Source: Actinoplanes sp. SE50/110
GTDB lineage: Bacteria; Actinomycetota; Actinomycetes; Mycobacteriales; Micromonosporaceae
Direction of reading: 5' to 3'
Assembly (NCBI RefSeq): GCF_900119315.1
Contig: NZ_LT827010.1
Coordinates: forward strand, 1,192,501-1,256,500
Length of the DNA stretch: 64,000 nucleotides
The notes below the pieces were generated by a model. That model did not search any database. It was not told the DNA's origin and worked only from the letters and a program-made list of their open reading frames with translations. Below, piece by piece: positions 46,635-54,199 of this stretch (positions are counted from its first letter, which is position 1; each line of letters begins with the position of its first letter). The translations under genes were made by a program, and so were the position numbers.

Positions 46635-47485
46635 CTGCTCGCGCCGTTGCCGGTCAAGAACTGCTGGACGATCGCTGAACACGCCAGCGACGACGGCCCG
46701 GGTGGCATGCAGGACCTCATCGGTCGTGCCAGCTGGGACGACGCACTGGTCCGTGCGGACGTGCGGGACTTTCGTGACCGCCCGGCTCGGGCATCTCGAC
46801 GGCGTGCTGCTAGTCGATGAGACCGGTGACCTGAAGAAAGGCACTCAGACCGTCGGTGTGCAGCGGCAGTACTCGGGCACCGCTGGGAGGATCGAGAATT
46901 GCCAGCTCGCAGTGCACCTATCCTAAGCCTCACCGCTCGGGCACACCCTGGTCGACGTCGCGCTCTTCCTGCCAAGATCCTGGACCGACGATCCGCAGCG
47001 ACGGGCCGAAGCAGGAGTACACGACACTGTCACGTTCGCCACGAAACCGCAGCTGGCACGCCGGCTGATCGAGACCGCGGTGACCAGCGGGCTGTCGTGC
47101 CGGTGGGTCGCTGGCGACGAAGCCTATGGCGGTGACCCACAGTTGGCGGCTGCGCCGAGAAGCAGCGATCGTTCCAGGCCACGAAGACTGGCCTCGGCCC
47201 GGACCAGCATCAACACCGCCGCTGGACCAGCTTGGACATCGCCGCCCACGCGTTCCTCGCCGCAGCGACCACTGTCAGCAGCGAAACTCCGGACGGCCTG
47301 ATCGCGGTCACGGTCACGAACTCCGCCGTCTGTTCCACGCCCTGATCATCAGCCCCGCACGCCGCGTCGCCGACGCCATCGTCTGATCCACCTACCTACG
47401 ACGCCATCAAGCCACCGCCAAGACCAGCCACTACGGCCGGCAAGCCCTTATGGAGCCCAAAACGGATCTCCTGCTGGATCTTTAG
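46635..47485 (+). pseudogene. IS701-like transposase remnant, frameshifted
   Basis: Transposase segments appear in successive frames: [18 protein letters not shown] (46635-46690), [20 protein letters not shown] with [12 protein letters not shown] (about 46798-46920), LFLPRSWTDDPQ to WVAGDEAYGGDP (about 46960-47140), and the C-terminal ELRRLFHALIISPARRVADA and RRHQATAKTSHYGRQ (about 47318-47450). At least two frameshifts, an in-frame stop and a missing N-terminus make it inactive. No terminal inverted repeats were found. The DDE catalytic aspartate region VLLVDETGD is kept. Confidence 0.85.
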
Positions 47486-47489
47486 TGGC

Positions 47490-47515
47490 CAGGGGAAAAT
47501 GACCTCGGTTGTGGT
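47490..47515 (+). repeat. Internal copy of the attR flank
   Basis: 26 bp here match 48819-48844 at 24 positions (CAGGGGAAA-TGACCT-GGTTGTGGT, mismatches A/G and C/T). The copy reaches into the first bases of the att repeat, then diverges (TAGAAG versus CCAGG). It looks like the right end of an earlier element whose att core was lost. Confidence 0.7.
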
Positions 47516-47593
47516 AGAAGAGGTCGCAGGTCCCGGACGGGGCCGTGCTGTTCCGGCGAAATGCTGCCCCTGGGCATATAGGTACGGTCGATC

Positions 47594-48133
47594 TTATCCA
47601 GGGTGAAGCACTCGGTATTCGCGTAGTGCCGGGTTGGGGAACTCGTGGTCTTCGGTGCTCGTTTCTGGAACAGCGGGCCAGAGCTGGAGAAGGTGGTGTT
47701 CCACCGGGCTGTCGACGGTCGCGGGGTAGGCCCGGGCTTCTTCGATGCCGCGGGCGTGAATCCGGATGCGGTACCAACTGTTTCCGGTCGTTTCCAGCGA
47801 GGGCAGGCCGGGATCACCGATGAGCGGGGAGTTGACCGACACGATGCCGCTGGCGGTGTACTGCTCAACCTCGACGACCCGTTCCCATCCGGCAACGTCC
47901 AGCCGCGGCGCTGCGTGGTGAATTTCCACACGCAGCGCCACAGGCCCGACCATTGTTCCGGTGAGGATGATCGCCCCGGTCGACCCGACGGATACGAGCC
48001 CGTTGTCGACGTTAGCGTCCGGCGGGATGTCATCGAACCCCTCGTAGTCGAGTAGCTCGTAGAAGCCGTTCGACGCCGAGACTTCCCCATTGCCCGCCAG
48101 ACGCAGGGTGGGCGACGTGTCCTCGTCGGTCAT
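47594..48133 (-). CDS. Hypothetical protein, candidate immunity partner of the nuclease tip
   Basis: 179 aa from ATG 48133. It is acidic and soluble, with alternating beta-like segments: GLVSVGSTGAIILTGTMVGP, VALRVEIHHAAP, WERVVEVEQYTASGIVSV, WYRIRIHARGIEEAR and EHHLLQLWPAVPE. No catalytic motif, signal or membrane segment is seen. Similar proteins occur widely in actinobacteria with no known function. Here it starts 6 bp after the stop of a nuclease-domain fragment on the same strand, as toxin-immunity pairs do. Intact while its neighbours are broken. Function is inferred. Confidence 0.7.
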   Translation of the reverse strand: MTDEDTSPTLRLAGNGEVSASNGFYELLDYEGFDDIPPDANVDNGLVSVGSTGAIILTGTMVGPVALRVEIHHAAPRLDVAGWERVVEVEQYTASGIVSVNSPLIGDPGLPSLETTGNSWYRIRIHARGIEEARAYPATVDSPVEHHLLQLWPAVPETSTEDHEFPNPALREYRVLHPG

Positions 48134-48139
48134 GGTGGG

Positions 48140-48574
48140 TCAGTCTACGACCTGGACGAAGAACGGGTCGTTGTCCCAGACACGCATGTCGCGGTAAAAG
48201 CGACTGAGCTTAGTTCCCCCGTTGGTGTTATCGACGGTGGGTACGTGCGCCACCTTGGCTGTGGCGCCGCCCTGGCGTGTCGTGGCATAGGGATATTCGT
48301 CGCAGGAATCGCCAGGACCGGTCGCGACGAACCCCGCGCATGAGGCGGCGCGCTGGGCGGCAGCGATCGTCGAGTTTTTCTGCCGGGTCAGCGGTGTCCC
48401 GTCGGGGCGGCCGGGATGGCCGGGAAGGGAGTCCTGTGCGGCGCGGACGAACGCCGCGTGCTTCGGCGAGGGCGGAGCGGCAGATCCGCTGAGGTAGAGG
48501 ACCGGCGTCGCCTCGGGGTAGACGCATCCGGGGCTGATACGGCCATAGCAATCAGTGTAAATATAGAAATCTAA
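48140..48574 (-). pseudogene. NucA/NucB-type nuclease domain, start-less C-terminal fragment
   Basis: The minus strand is open for 144 codons from 48574 to the stop at 48140-48142, with no ATG or GTG before the domain. The hallmark SCDEYPYATTRQGGATA lies at about 48263-48307, followed by HVPTVDNTNGG, LSRFYRDMRV and the final DNDPFFVQVVD; the upstream TPLTRQKNSTIAAAQRAASC also fits. This matches the deoxyribonuclease NucA/NucB family, used as secreted nucleases and as C-terminal toxin tips of polymorphic toxins. The carrier portion is lost. Translation would need an upstream start or fusion. Confidence 0.75.
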
Positions 48575-48834
48575 TCAAGTCTTACAGTTTGTCAGCATAG
48601 GGCATGACCCAAGATTTGAGCATTTACGTCCAGTTCGACCTGACACCGGCGAACGGCGCGCCATCGTCCCCTTTCGTCTGCGGAGGCGTGAGCTGGGCGA
48701 GGCGGTCGAGTGGGACCGGGTTGGGAGCGGCATGGCTACCTGCGGTGCGGTCAAGCTCCGTTAGGGCGGGTCCTGAAGCCTGCCGTGAGCTGGGCAGACT
48801 TCACTGATCAGGAGTTGTCAGGGGAAAGTGACCT
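48575..48834. other. Right end of the element, no supported gene
   Basis: 260 bp. The first 30 or so bases (48545-48600) are clearly AT-richer than the window and contain TATAGAAATCTAATCAAG. A frame from 48604 starts MTQDLSIYVQFDLTPANGAP, but the rest is low-complexity and no family is recognised. The last 26 bp are the flank repeated internally at 47490-47515. Confidence 0.5.
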
Positions 48835-48884
48835 TGGTTGTGGTCCAGGGGGTCGCGGGTTCAAGTCCCGTCGATCACCCCATG
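48835..48884 (+). repeat. Right attachment site (attR), 50-bp direct repeat
   Basis: Identical to 45783-45832. It carries the 3' half of tRNA-His without the 5' half, so it is not a tRNA gene. Confidence 0.93.
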
Positions 48885-48886
48885 CG

Positions 48887-48914
48887 AAAGGCTCGGTCTT
48901 CGGACCGGGCCTTT
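48887..48914 (+). terminator. Hairpin just right of attR
   Basis: AAAGGCTCGGTC (48887-48898), TTCG loop, GACCGGGCCTTT (48903-48914), one G-U pair, then T. It is probably the original tRNA-His terminator, displaced 3.1 kb by the insertion. Confidence 0.8.
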
Positions 48915-49015
48915 TCGGGTTTCCGAGATTCTTTCGAGTAGTGGGCAACCTTTCCGGGTTCCGGGGCCACTGAGGTGGTGATCAACCCAGTCCCTTCCCC
49001 CGGGAGTCCCCCCTG

Positions 49016-50227
49016 ATGCTCGTCAAGCGTTTCGTCGTGCCACTCGCGGTGGTGGCGGTCGGTGCCGGCGCCGCGGTTGTCGGCGTGTTGAACGCCGATG
49101 CCGCGGTGACCGCCGGGTGCGCCGTCACCTACACCGTCGGCAGCCGGTGGAATTCCGGTTTCACCGGCGACGTGGAGATCCGTAACACCGGCGGGTCGGC
49201 GATCGACGGGTGGACGCTCAGGTTCGCTTTCCCGTCCGGGCAGAGGCTGGCTTCCGGCTGGTCCGGGACGTGGACGCAGACCGGTGCCACCGTGACGGTG
49301 ACCGACGCCGGGTGGAACAGGAGCATCGCGGCGGGGGCGACGGTGTCGCTCGGCTTCAACGGAACCCTGGGTGGGCCGAACGCGATCCCCGACGCGTTCG
49401 TCGTCAACGGGATGACCTGCGGCACGACGCCGGCCGCTACAAAGACGGCAACAGCGGCCACTACAAAGACGGCAACAGCGACCGCCGCAAAGACCCCGAC
49501 AGTGACCACCACAAGGACCCCCACAGCGACCGCGCCCCCGGTCAAGAACTGCACCGACTACGCCGCCCTGGTCCGCGGCAGGTACTGGGTCAACAACAAC
49601 ACCTGGGGCAGGGCCGACGGCGCCGGCTCCCAGTGCGTCTGGGTGAACGGCCGTACCGGTGACAACCTCAGCTGGGGCACCGACTGGACCTGGTCCGGCG
49701 ACACCACCAAGGTCAAGTCCTATGCCGGCGCCGTCCTCGGCTGGCACTGGGGCTGGAAGACCACCGGCACCGGCCTGCCGGTCCGGCTCAGTGCCGGCAG
49801 GTCCGTCCGGAGCAGCTGGAATTTCACGGTCACCCCGAAGACCTCGAACATCATGAACGTGTCGTACGACCTGTGGCTGCACGCGATGGGCAACGCCGAC
49901 TGGCAGGACCAGCCGACCGACGAGGTGATGGTCTGGCTGTACCGCAGCGGCGGGGCCGGCCCGATCGGCACCCGGCAGGCGACCGTGATGGTCGGCGGCA
50001 CCACCTGGGACCTCTACAAGGGCAACATCGGCTGGAACGTGTACTCGTTCGTGCGCACCTCGAACACCACCTCCGCCGACCTGAGCCTGACCGATTTCAC
50101 CACTGACCTGGCGGGGCGGGGATGGCTCGACAAGACCAAGTATCTGTCCAGCGTGCAGGCCGGAACCGAGGTGTTCACCGGCTCGGGGCGGCTCGACACC
50201 AGCGCGTACTCGGTGAAGATCAGCTAA
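49016..50227 (+). CDS. Secreted CBM2-GH12 endoglucanase/xyloglucanase
   Basis: 403 aa from ATG 49016. Signal peptide to about residue 30 (ending NADA). CBM2 cellulose-binding module from about 33 to 138 (CAVTYTVGSRWNSGFTGDV, NTGGSAIDGWTLRF, SLGFNGT, with bracketing cysteines and surface tryptophans). A Thr-rich linker runs from about 142 to 178. GH12 domain from about 180: YWVNNNTWGRADGAGSQCVW, with the nucleophile glutamate in TDEVMVWLYR and the acid/base glutamate in AGTEVFTGSG. It cleaves internal beta-1,4-glucan or xyloglucan bonds outside the cell. Confidence 0.95.
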   Translation: MLVKRFVVPLAVVAVGAGAAVVGVLNADAAVTAGCAVTYTVGSRWNSGFTGDVEIRNTGGSAIDGWTLRFAFPSGQRLASGWSGTWTQTGATVTVTDAGWNRSIAAGATVSLGFNGTLGGPNAIPDAFVVNGMTCGTTPAATKTATAATTKTATATAAKTPTVTTTRTPTATAPPVKNCTDYAALVRGRYWVNNNTWGRADGAGSQCVWVNGRTGDNLSWGTDWTWSGDTTKVKSYAGAVLGWHWGWKTTGTGLPVRLSAGRSVRSSWNFTVTPKTSNIMNVSYDLWLHAMGNADWQDQPTDEVMVWLYRSGGAGPIGTRQATVMVGGTTWDLYKGNIGWNVYSFVRTSNTTSADLSLTDFTTDLAGRGWLDKTKYLSSVQAGTEVFTGSGRLDTSAYSVKIS

Positions 50228-50268
50228 CCCGGTCGGCCTGCGGGCCCTCGACGGTCAGGAAGAGCCGC

Positions 50269-50787
50269 GTGCCGGAGACGGACGACGAAGGCGCCTTCCG
50301 GCGTTTCTTCGACGAGCACCACGCCGATCTGTCGCGTCTCGCCTATCTCGTCACCGGCGAGACGCAGGTCGCCGACGACCTGGCGTCCGACGCGTTCGTC
50401 GAGGTGTGGCGGCACTGGGCGCGGGTGTGCGCGGCGGACAGCCCGATCGCGTACGCCCGCGGCATCGTCACCAACCTGGCCCGGCAGTGGATCCGGAAGC
50501 AGACCCGGGACCGCGCCGGCCTGTTGCGGCTCGGTCTGTTGCGCCGCGACCGCGGCGAAACCGACACTCCCGCGATCCTCGACGTGCGCGCGGCCCTGCG
50601 GCGACTTCCGCTGCGGCGGCGCGAGTGCGTCATTCTGCGGTACGCGTTCGACGTGCCGGAGAAGGAGGTCGCCGCCATCCTCGGCATCTCGCTCGGCGCC
50701 GTGAAGAGTCACACCTCGCGGGGCGCCGCCCAGTTGAGCGAGTTCCTGCGGGAGATGCCGCTGACGACCGGAGGTCACCATGGCTGA
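50269..50787 (+). CDS. SigE-family (ECF) RNA polymerase sigma factor
   Basis: 172 aa from GTG 50269. Region 2: FFDEHHADLSRLAYLVTGET, then VADDLASDAFVEVWRHWARV. Region 4: LRRLPLRRRECVILRYAFDV and LGISLGAVKSHTSRGAAQL. The LTGD/TG-type region 2 places it with the SigE (SigE-M) group that is abundant in Streptomyces and Actinoplanes. It overlaps the membrane partner gene by 8 bp, so the two are co-expressed. Confidence 0.92.
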   Translation: MPETDDEGAFRRFFDEHHADLSRLAYLVTGETQVADDLASDAFVEVWRHWARVCAADSPIAYARGIVTNLARQWIRKQTRDRAGLLRLGLLRRDRGETDTPAILDVRAALRRLPLRRRECVILRYAFDVPEKEVAAILGISLGAVKSHTSRGAAQLSEFLREMPLTTGGHHG

Positions 50788-51562
50788 TCTGGCGGAGATC
50801 CTGCGCCGGGAGGCCGACCGGCACGTGCCGGACGGCGACGCGATGTTCGACCGGATCGACCGGGGCCGGTTCGCGCCGGAGCCGGTCCGGGCGCCGCGCC
50901 CTTTCCTCCGCCGCTTCGCGGGCCTGCGTCCGGTCGCCGCGGCCGCCTCGGTGGTCGCCACCCTGGTCGCCGGCTTCACCGGGATCAAGCTGCTGACCGC
51001 TGAGGAACCGGACCGCGCGCCGGCCGCCACCACCACCACCACGACGGCGTCGCCGGCATCGTCGCCGTCGCCGTCACCGGCGGTTCCCGGCACGTCCTCG
51101 CCGGCCGCGAAGGCGAAGAGTCCGGCCGGCCGCGGTCAGGTGACGTCGGCGCCGCCCAGCTTCCAGCCGGTGAACGGGTTCCTCACCTCCCGCGGAGTGA
51201 TCGACGTGTACTCGACGGACGACTGGGCGCAGAGCGACGTGACGGTGGCGAGCACCAAGGTGATCACCGCGCTGGACCTGGCGATCAGCGTGGCCCGCAC
51301 CGACGGGGTGATCAGTACCGGTAGCTGGAGCACCATCCCGGCCGCGATGATCACGATGAGCGTCACCGAGGAGAAGGCGGCGGTGATCTACCGGTTCATC
51401 CTGAAGCCGGGCGGGACGCTGGCGGCGGGCAGCTACGTGTTCGCGGCGCAGTATCAGCACGCGGCCGGGAAGCGGCAGCCGGGCGCGGATCTGTATGGGG
51501 GGATCGTCGCGGCGGGGGACCGGAAGGCGGAGGTCACCGGGGGTTTCCCGGCGGGCGGCTGA
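50780..51562 (+). CDS. Single-pass membrane protein, likely partner of the sigma factor
   Basis: 260 aa from ATG 50780. Cytoplasmic N-terminus (about 1-50, basic near the membrane), one helix (about 51-71, AAAASVVATLVAGFTGIKLL), a Thr/Ala/Ser/Pro linker, and an extracytoplasmic beta-rich domain (about 115-260). No HCC zinc motif is present, so it is not a classical anti-sigma factor. Position and topology suggest a role in controlling the upstream sigma factor, by inference. Confidence 0.7.
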   Translation: MADLAEILRREADRHVPDGDAMFDRIDRGRFAPEPVRAPRPFLRRFAGLRPVAAAASVVATLVAGFTGIKLLTAEEPDRAPAATTTTTTASPASSPSPSPAVPGTSSPAAKAKSPAGRGQVTSAPPSFQPVNGFLTSRGVIDVYSTDDWAQSDVTVASTKVITALDLAISVARTDGVISTGSWSTIPAAMITMSVTEEKAAVIYRFILKPGGTLAAGSYVFAAQYQHAAGKRQPGADLYGGIVAAGDRKAEVTGGFPAGG

Positions 51563-51670
51563 GCGACCGGCCCGAAGCGGCGGAGCGGCATGGGTCGGCG
51601 GAGCGCCCGGCCCCGAGCCGGGTGCAGGATCGGTGGGCCGAGCGGCCGGCTCCGAGCCGGATGATCAGCC

Positions 51671-52063
51671 TCAGTCGGCGGAGTCCAGTCCGCTGTCCGC
51701 GCAGACCTGAGACATGTCGGCGGCCGCGGCGCTGACCGCGGCGATCGCGTCCGGCTCGTTCGGTGTGCCGTGCGAGGCCCGCGCGTTCCGGTAGGCCTCG
51801 CCCAGTGCGGTCGCCGCGTCCGCGACCGGGGCGTCCGCGCTGCCGCTGGCCGCCACGATCCGGTCCACCACGCCGGGGTCCATCAGGGACGCCGATCGGA
51901 CGGCCGCGGCCAGATTCTGACAGGTGAGCCGTCCCGGCGGATCGTCGGCGACCGATGGGCTCGCGGCGGCGGGCGAGCCCGGCGCGCCGGGCTGCCGCTG
52001 ATCGGAGCATCCGGCGACCCCGGCCACCAGGATCAACAACACTAGGCCCGCAAAACCTGACAT
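51671..52063 (-). CDS. Small lipoprotein, unknown
   Basis: 130 aa. The N-terminus has a lipobox: LVLLILVAGVAGCSDQ, with Cys19 as the acylated residue. After a Pro/Ala-rich linker comes a mainly helical domain (LTCQNLAAAVRSASLM, ATALGEAYRNARAS, AAADMSQVCADSGL) with two cysteines that could form a disulfide. No family name. The stop of the upstream TetR gene is 9 bp before its start, so the two may share a transcript. Confidence 0.72.
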   Translation of the reverse strand: MSGFAGLVLLILVAGVAGCSDQRQPGAPGSPAAASPSVADDPPGRLTCQNLAAAVRSASLMDPGVVDRIVAASGSADAPVADAATALGEAYRNARASHGTPNEPDAIAAVSAAAADMSQVCADSGLDSAD

Positions 52064-52072
52064 AGACCCAAA

Positions 52073-52666
52073 TTACGGGGTACGAGGGTTCACGCCGACC
52101 GCCTCGCTCAGGAACGTGTCCAGTTCGGCGATCATCTCCGGCGCCGTCAGGTGTCCGACCAGCACGTGCACGGTGAGCCCGTCCACCACCACGTGCATCC
52201 GCCGGGCCAGCGACCGCCGGGCCGCCTCGTCCGCGTCCGGGGTGAGCGCGTCGGTCAGCTGCCGGCACAGGTTGGCCATCCTGGTGAAGGTCAGCCGCTG
52301 CACCCGGGCCAGTGCCGGGTCGCTCAGCCCCAGGGCGAGGAACGCGAAGCCGATCGCCGCCTCGGTGTACCGCTGCTCGTCGACCGGCATGGTCTCCAGC
52401 AGGATCCGGCGGACCACCGCCGGGGTCGGCCCGTCCGTCGGCATCGCGACGATCCGCTCGGTGACCTGCTCGATCATCTGCTCGCAGGCGAACGCCAGCA
52501 GCTCGTCGCGGGTGGCGAAATAGTGCCGGAGGGCGCCGGAGGACCACCCTGACTCGGCGGCCACGGTCCGGATCGACACCTGGGCGACACCGTCGCGGGC
52601 GATCACCCGCTGGACCGCCCCGGCGAGCTCCCGGCGGCGCGCGTCATGGTCGACGATCTTCGGCAC
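52073..52666 (-). CDS. TetR-family transcriptional regulator
   Basis: 197 aa from GTG 52666. The HTH domain is VQRVIARDGVAQVSIRTVAA followed by SGWSSGALRHYFATRDELLA, typical of the TetR fold. The C-terminal ligand domain is all-helical (residues 60-197). It is divergent from a membrane protein gene 69 bp away, so it probably represses that gene and itself; an inverted repeat in the gap fits a TetR operator. Ligand unknown. Confidence 0.9.
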   Translation of the reverse strand: MPKIVDHDARRRELAGAVQRVIARDGVAQVSIRTVAAESGWSSGALRHYFATRDELLAFACEQMIEQVTERIVAMPTDGPTPAVVRRILLETMPVDEQRYTEAAIGFAFLALGLSDPALARVQRLTFTRMANLCRQLTDALTPDADEAARRSLARRMHVVVDGLTVHVLVGHLTAPEMIAELDTFLSEAVGVNPRTP

Positions 52667-52685
52667 CCGCTCATCATCGCACGCC

Positions 52686-52708
52686 CGTGTTATAAACGAG
52701 AAAACACG
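52686..52708. promoter_or_regulatory. Candidate TetR operator
   Basis: CGTGTT (52686-52691) and AACACG (52703-52708) are exact inverted copies 11 bp apart, in the middle of the divergent region. The sequence between is AT-rich (ATAAACGAGAA) and may also contain a -10 element. Confidence 0.5.
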
Positions 52709-52735
52709 ACCGTGCGAAAAAGAGGAGAGGTCGCC

Positions 52736-53263
52736 ATGGTTGCCCTCATCGTCACCTGCGAGATCGGATTCTGGATCTTCCTGCTTGCCGGACTGGCAGT
52801 CCGGTATCTGCTGCGCCGTCGCCGGACCGGCGCCGCGCTGCTGCTCGGGGCGCCCCTGCTGGACGTCGTGCTGCTCGGGGCCGCGGCCGTCGACCTGCGG
52901 CGGGGCGGGGTGCCCGACTTCGCGCACGGACTCGCCGCGATCTACCTCGGCATCACGGTCGTTTTCGGCCACGAGATGGTGCGCTGGGCCGACACCCGGT
53001 TCGCGCACCGGTTCGCCGGTGGTCCCGCGCCGGTCCCGCCGCCGCGCACCGGCCGGGCGCACGCGGCCCGGGAACGCCGCCAGTGGCTGCGGCACCTTCT
53101 GGCCTATGCGATCAGCGCCGCCCTGCTGGCCGCCTTCACCCCGCTGGCCGGCGGCTTCGACCGCGCCGCGCCGCTCTGGCAGGCGATGGGCCCCTGGACC
53201 CTGATCCTGCTGATCGACATGGTCATCTCCCTGAGCTACACCCTGGCCCCGCGCCGGCCCTGA
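52736..53263 (+). CDS. Four-helix membrane protein, unknown
   Basis: 175 aa from ATG 52736, after GAGGAGAGG. Four hydrophobic helices (about 3-22, 32-54, 65-84, 118-172 in two). A central cytoplasmic loop contains PAPVPPPRTGRAHAARERRQW. No family is certain; it looks like small DUF-type integral membrane proteins that accompany TetR regulators. It is probably the TetR target. Confidence 0.72.
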   Translation: MVALIVTCEIGFWIFLLAGLAVRYLLRRRRTGAALLLGAPLLDVVLLGAAAVDLRRGGVPDFAHGLAAIYLGITVVFGHEMVRWADTRFAHRFAGGPAPVPPPRTGRAHAARERRQWLRHLLAYAISAALLAAFTPLAGGFDRAAPLWQAMGPWTLILLIDMVISLSYTLAPRRP

Positions 53264-53497
53264 CCGCTCACCGGTGTGTGGGCCGGGCGCGACGACGCGG
53301 TGAGCGTCGCCTGCGGGTTGCACCGGTCGGGGTGATGCGACGACGAGTATCGGCCGGGGTCGTGGCGGGCGTGACCCGAAGACGGGTCTCGGCCGCGGTT
53401 GGTGCCGGCTCGTCGTGGTGGCGGGGTCGGTGTGACGCGACGGCGGTCGTCGGTCGCGGCGGCGGGTCGGTGTGGGGCTGAGCCGCCCACCACGGGC
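53264..53497. other. Intergenic, degenerate GC-rich near-repeats
   Basis: 234 bp between convergent genes. It has several related GTCGGGGT/GTGACGCGACGGCGG-like words without exact period, and no credible gene on either strand. Confidence 0.4.
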
Positions 53498-53965
53498 TCA
53501 ATCGAGGGTGGTGGAACGCGCCGGATCGGCCGGGGTGAGGCGGCGGATGAAGCGGCGCGAGCTCTCGTGCGTGTCGGTGTAGCCGAGGCTCTCGTAGAAG
53601 CGGTGGGCGGGCAGCCGCTCCCGGTCGCTGGTCACCTCCATGAACAGGCAGCCGGCCGCCCGGGCGCGCTGCTCCGCGGCGGCCATCAGGGCGCGCCCGG
53701 CACCGCGATGCCGGCTGTCGGCGTCCACCACGATGGCGACCAGGCGGGCGAACTTCCCGGTCACCTCGATGATCGGGGTGACGTGCAGGGCCGCGACCCC
53801 GGCCAGGACGCCGTCGTCGTCGGCGCCGAGCAGGTGGCTGGCCCGGTCGTCGAGCCAGTAGCCGAGCCGGTGGCGGACGTCCTTCTCGGTCGACGGATAG
53901 CCGAGCTGTTCGAGCAGGACCGCCAGCCGGGGCGCGTCACCCTGGTGGATCGGGCGGATGTGCAT
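53498..53965 (-). CDS. GNAT N-acetyltransferase
   Basis: 155 aa from ATG 53965. GNAT fold: MHIRPIHQGDAPRLAVLLEQ, VARLVAIVVD-like central strands (FARLVAIVVDADSRHRGAG carrying the R-x-x-G-x-G/A acetyl-CoA loop) and HRFYESLGYTDTHESSRRF at the C-terminus. Substrate unknown. It stands alone, ending against the preceding membrane gene. Confidence 0.87.
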   Translation of the reverse strand: MHIRPIHQGDAPRLAVLLEQLGYPSTEKDVRHRLGYWLDDRASHLLGADDDGVLAGVAALHVTPIIEVTGKFARLVAIVVDADSRHRGAGRALMAAAEQRARAAGCLFMEVTSDRERLPAHRFYESLGYTDTHESSRRFIRRLTPADPARSTTLD

Positions 53966-54199
53966 GCCCAGGACGTTACGACCGTCGCCACACGGCGTCC
54001 GCGGAACGCGATCACCGGGGGTGACACGCCGCCCGGGCGGTGCCGGACCGCGCGCGGCGGGTCGCTTCACGGCGTACGCCGCCATCGGGCGGATCCGTGG
54101 GCCAGCGGACCGGAAGCGAAGCCTCGGCCGGAAAAGGCCGCGGGCCCGGTCGTGGAGACCGGGCCCGCGGGAAAGCCGGGGGAGTGCGGGGCGGGTGCG

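Larger units (their letters stand above)
45783..48884. mobile_element. Decayed integrated element in tRNA-His
   Basis: About 3.1 kb bounded by 50-bp direct repeats, with the tyrosine integrase gene at the tRNA end and pointing towards it, the classic layout for integrated plasmids, prophages and ICEs. The integrase is truncated, an IS701-like remnant follows, and no transfer, replication or structural genes remain. It cannot be mobile by itself. The visible cargo is a nuclease-domain fragment and one intact small gene. Confidence 0.88.

Noticed and set aside
48228..48551. 107-codon minus-strand Arg-rich frame
   Set aside because: It is an alternate frame of the NucA/NucB-type fragment, which has recognisable family residues.
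48835..48884. Second tRNA-His gene at the right att repeat
   Set aside because: Only the 3' half of the tRNA is present, without acceptor 5' strand or D arm.
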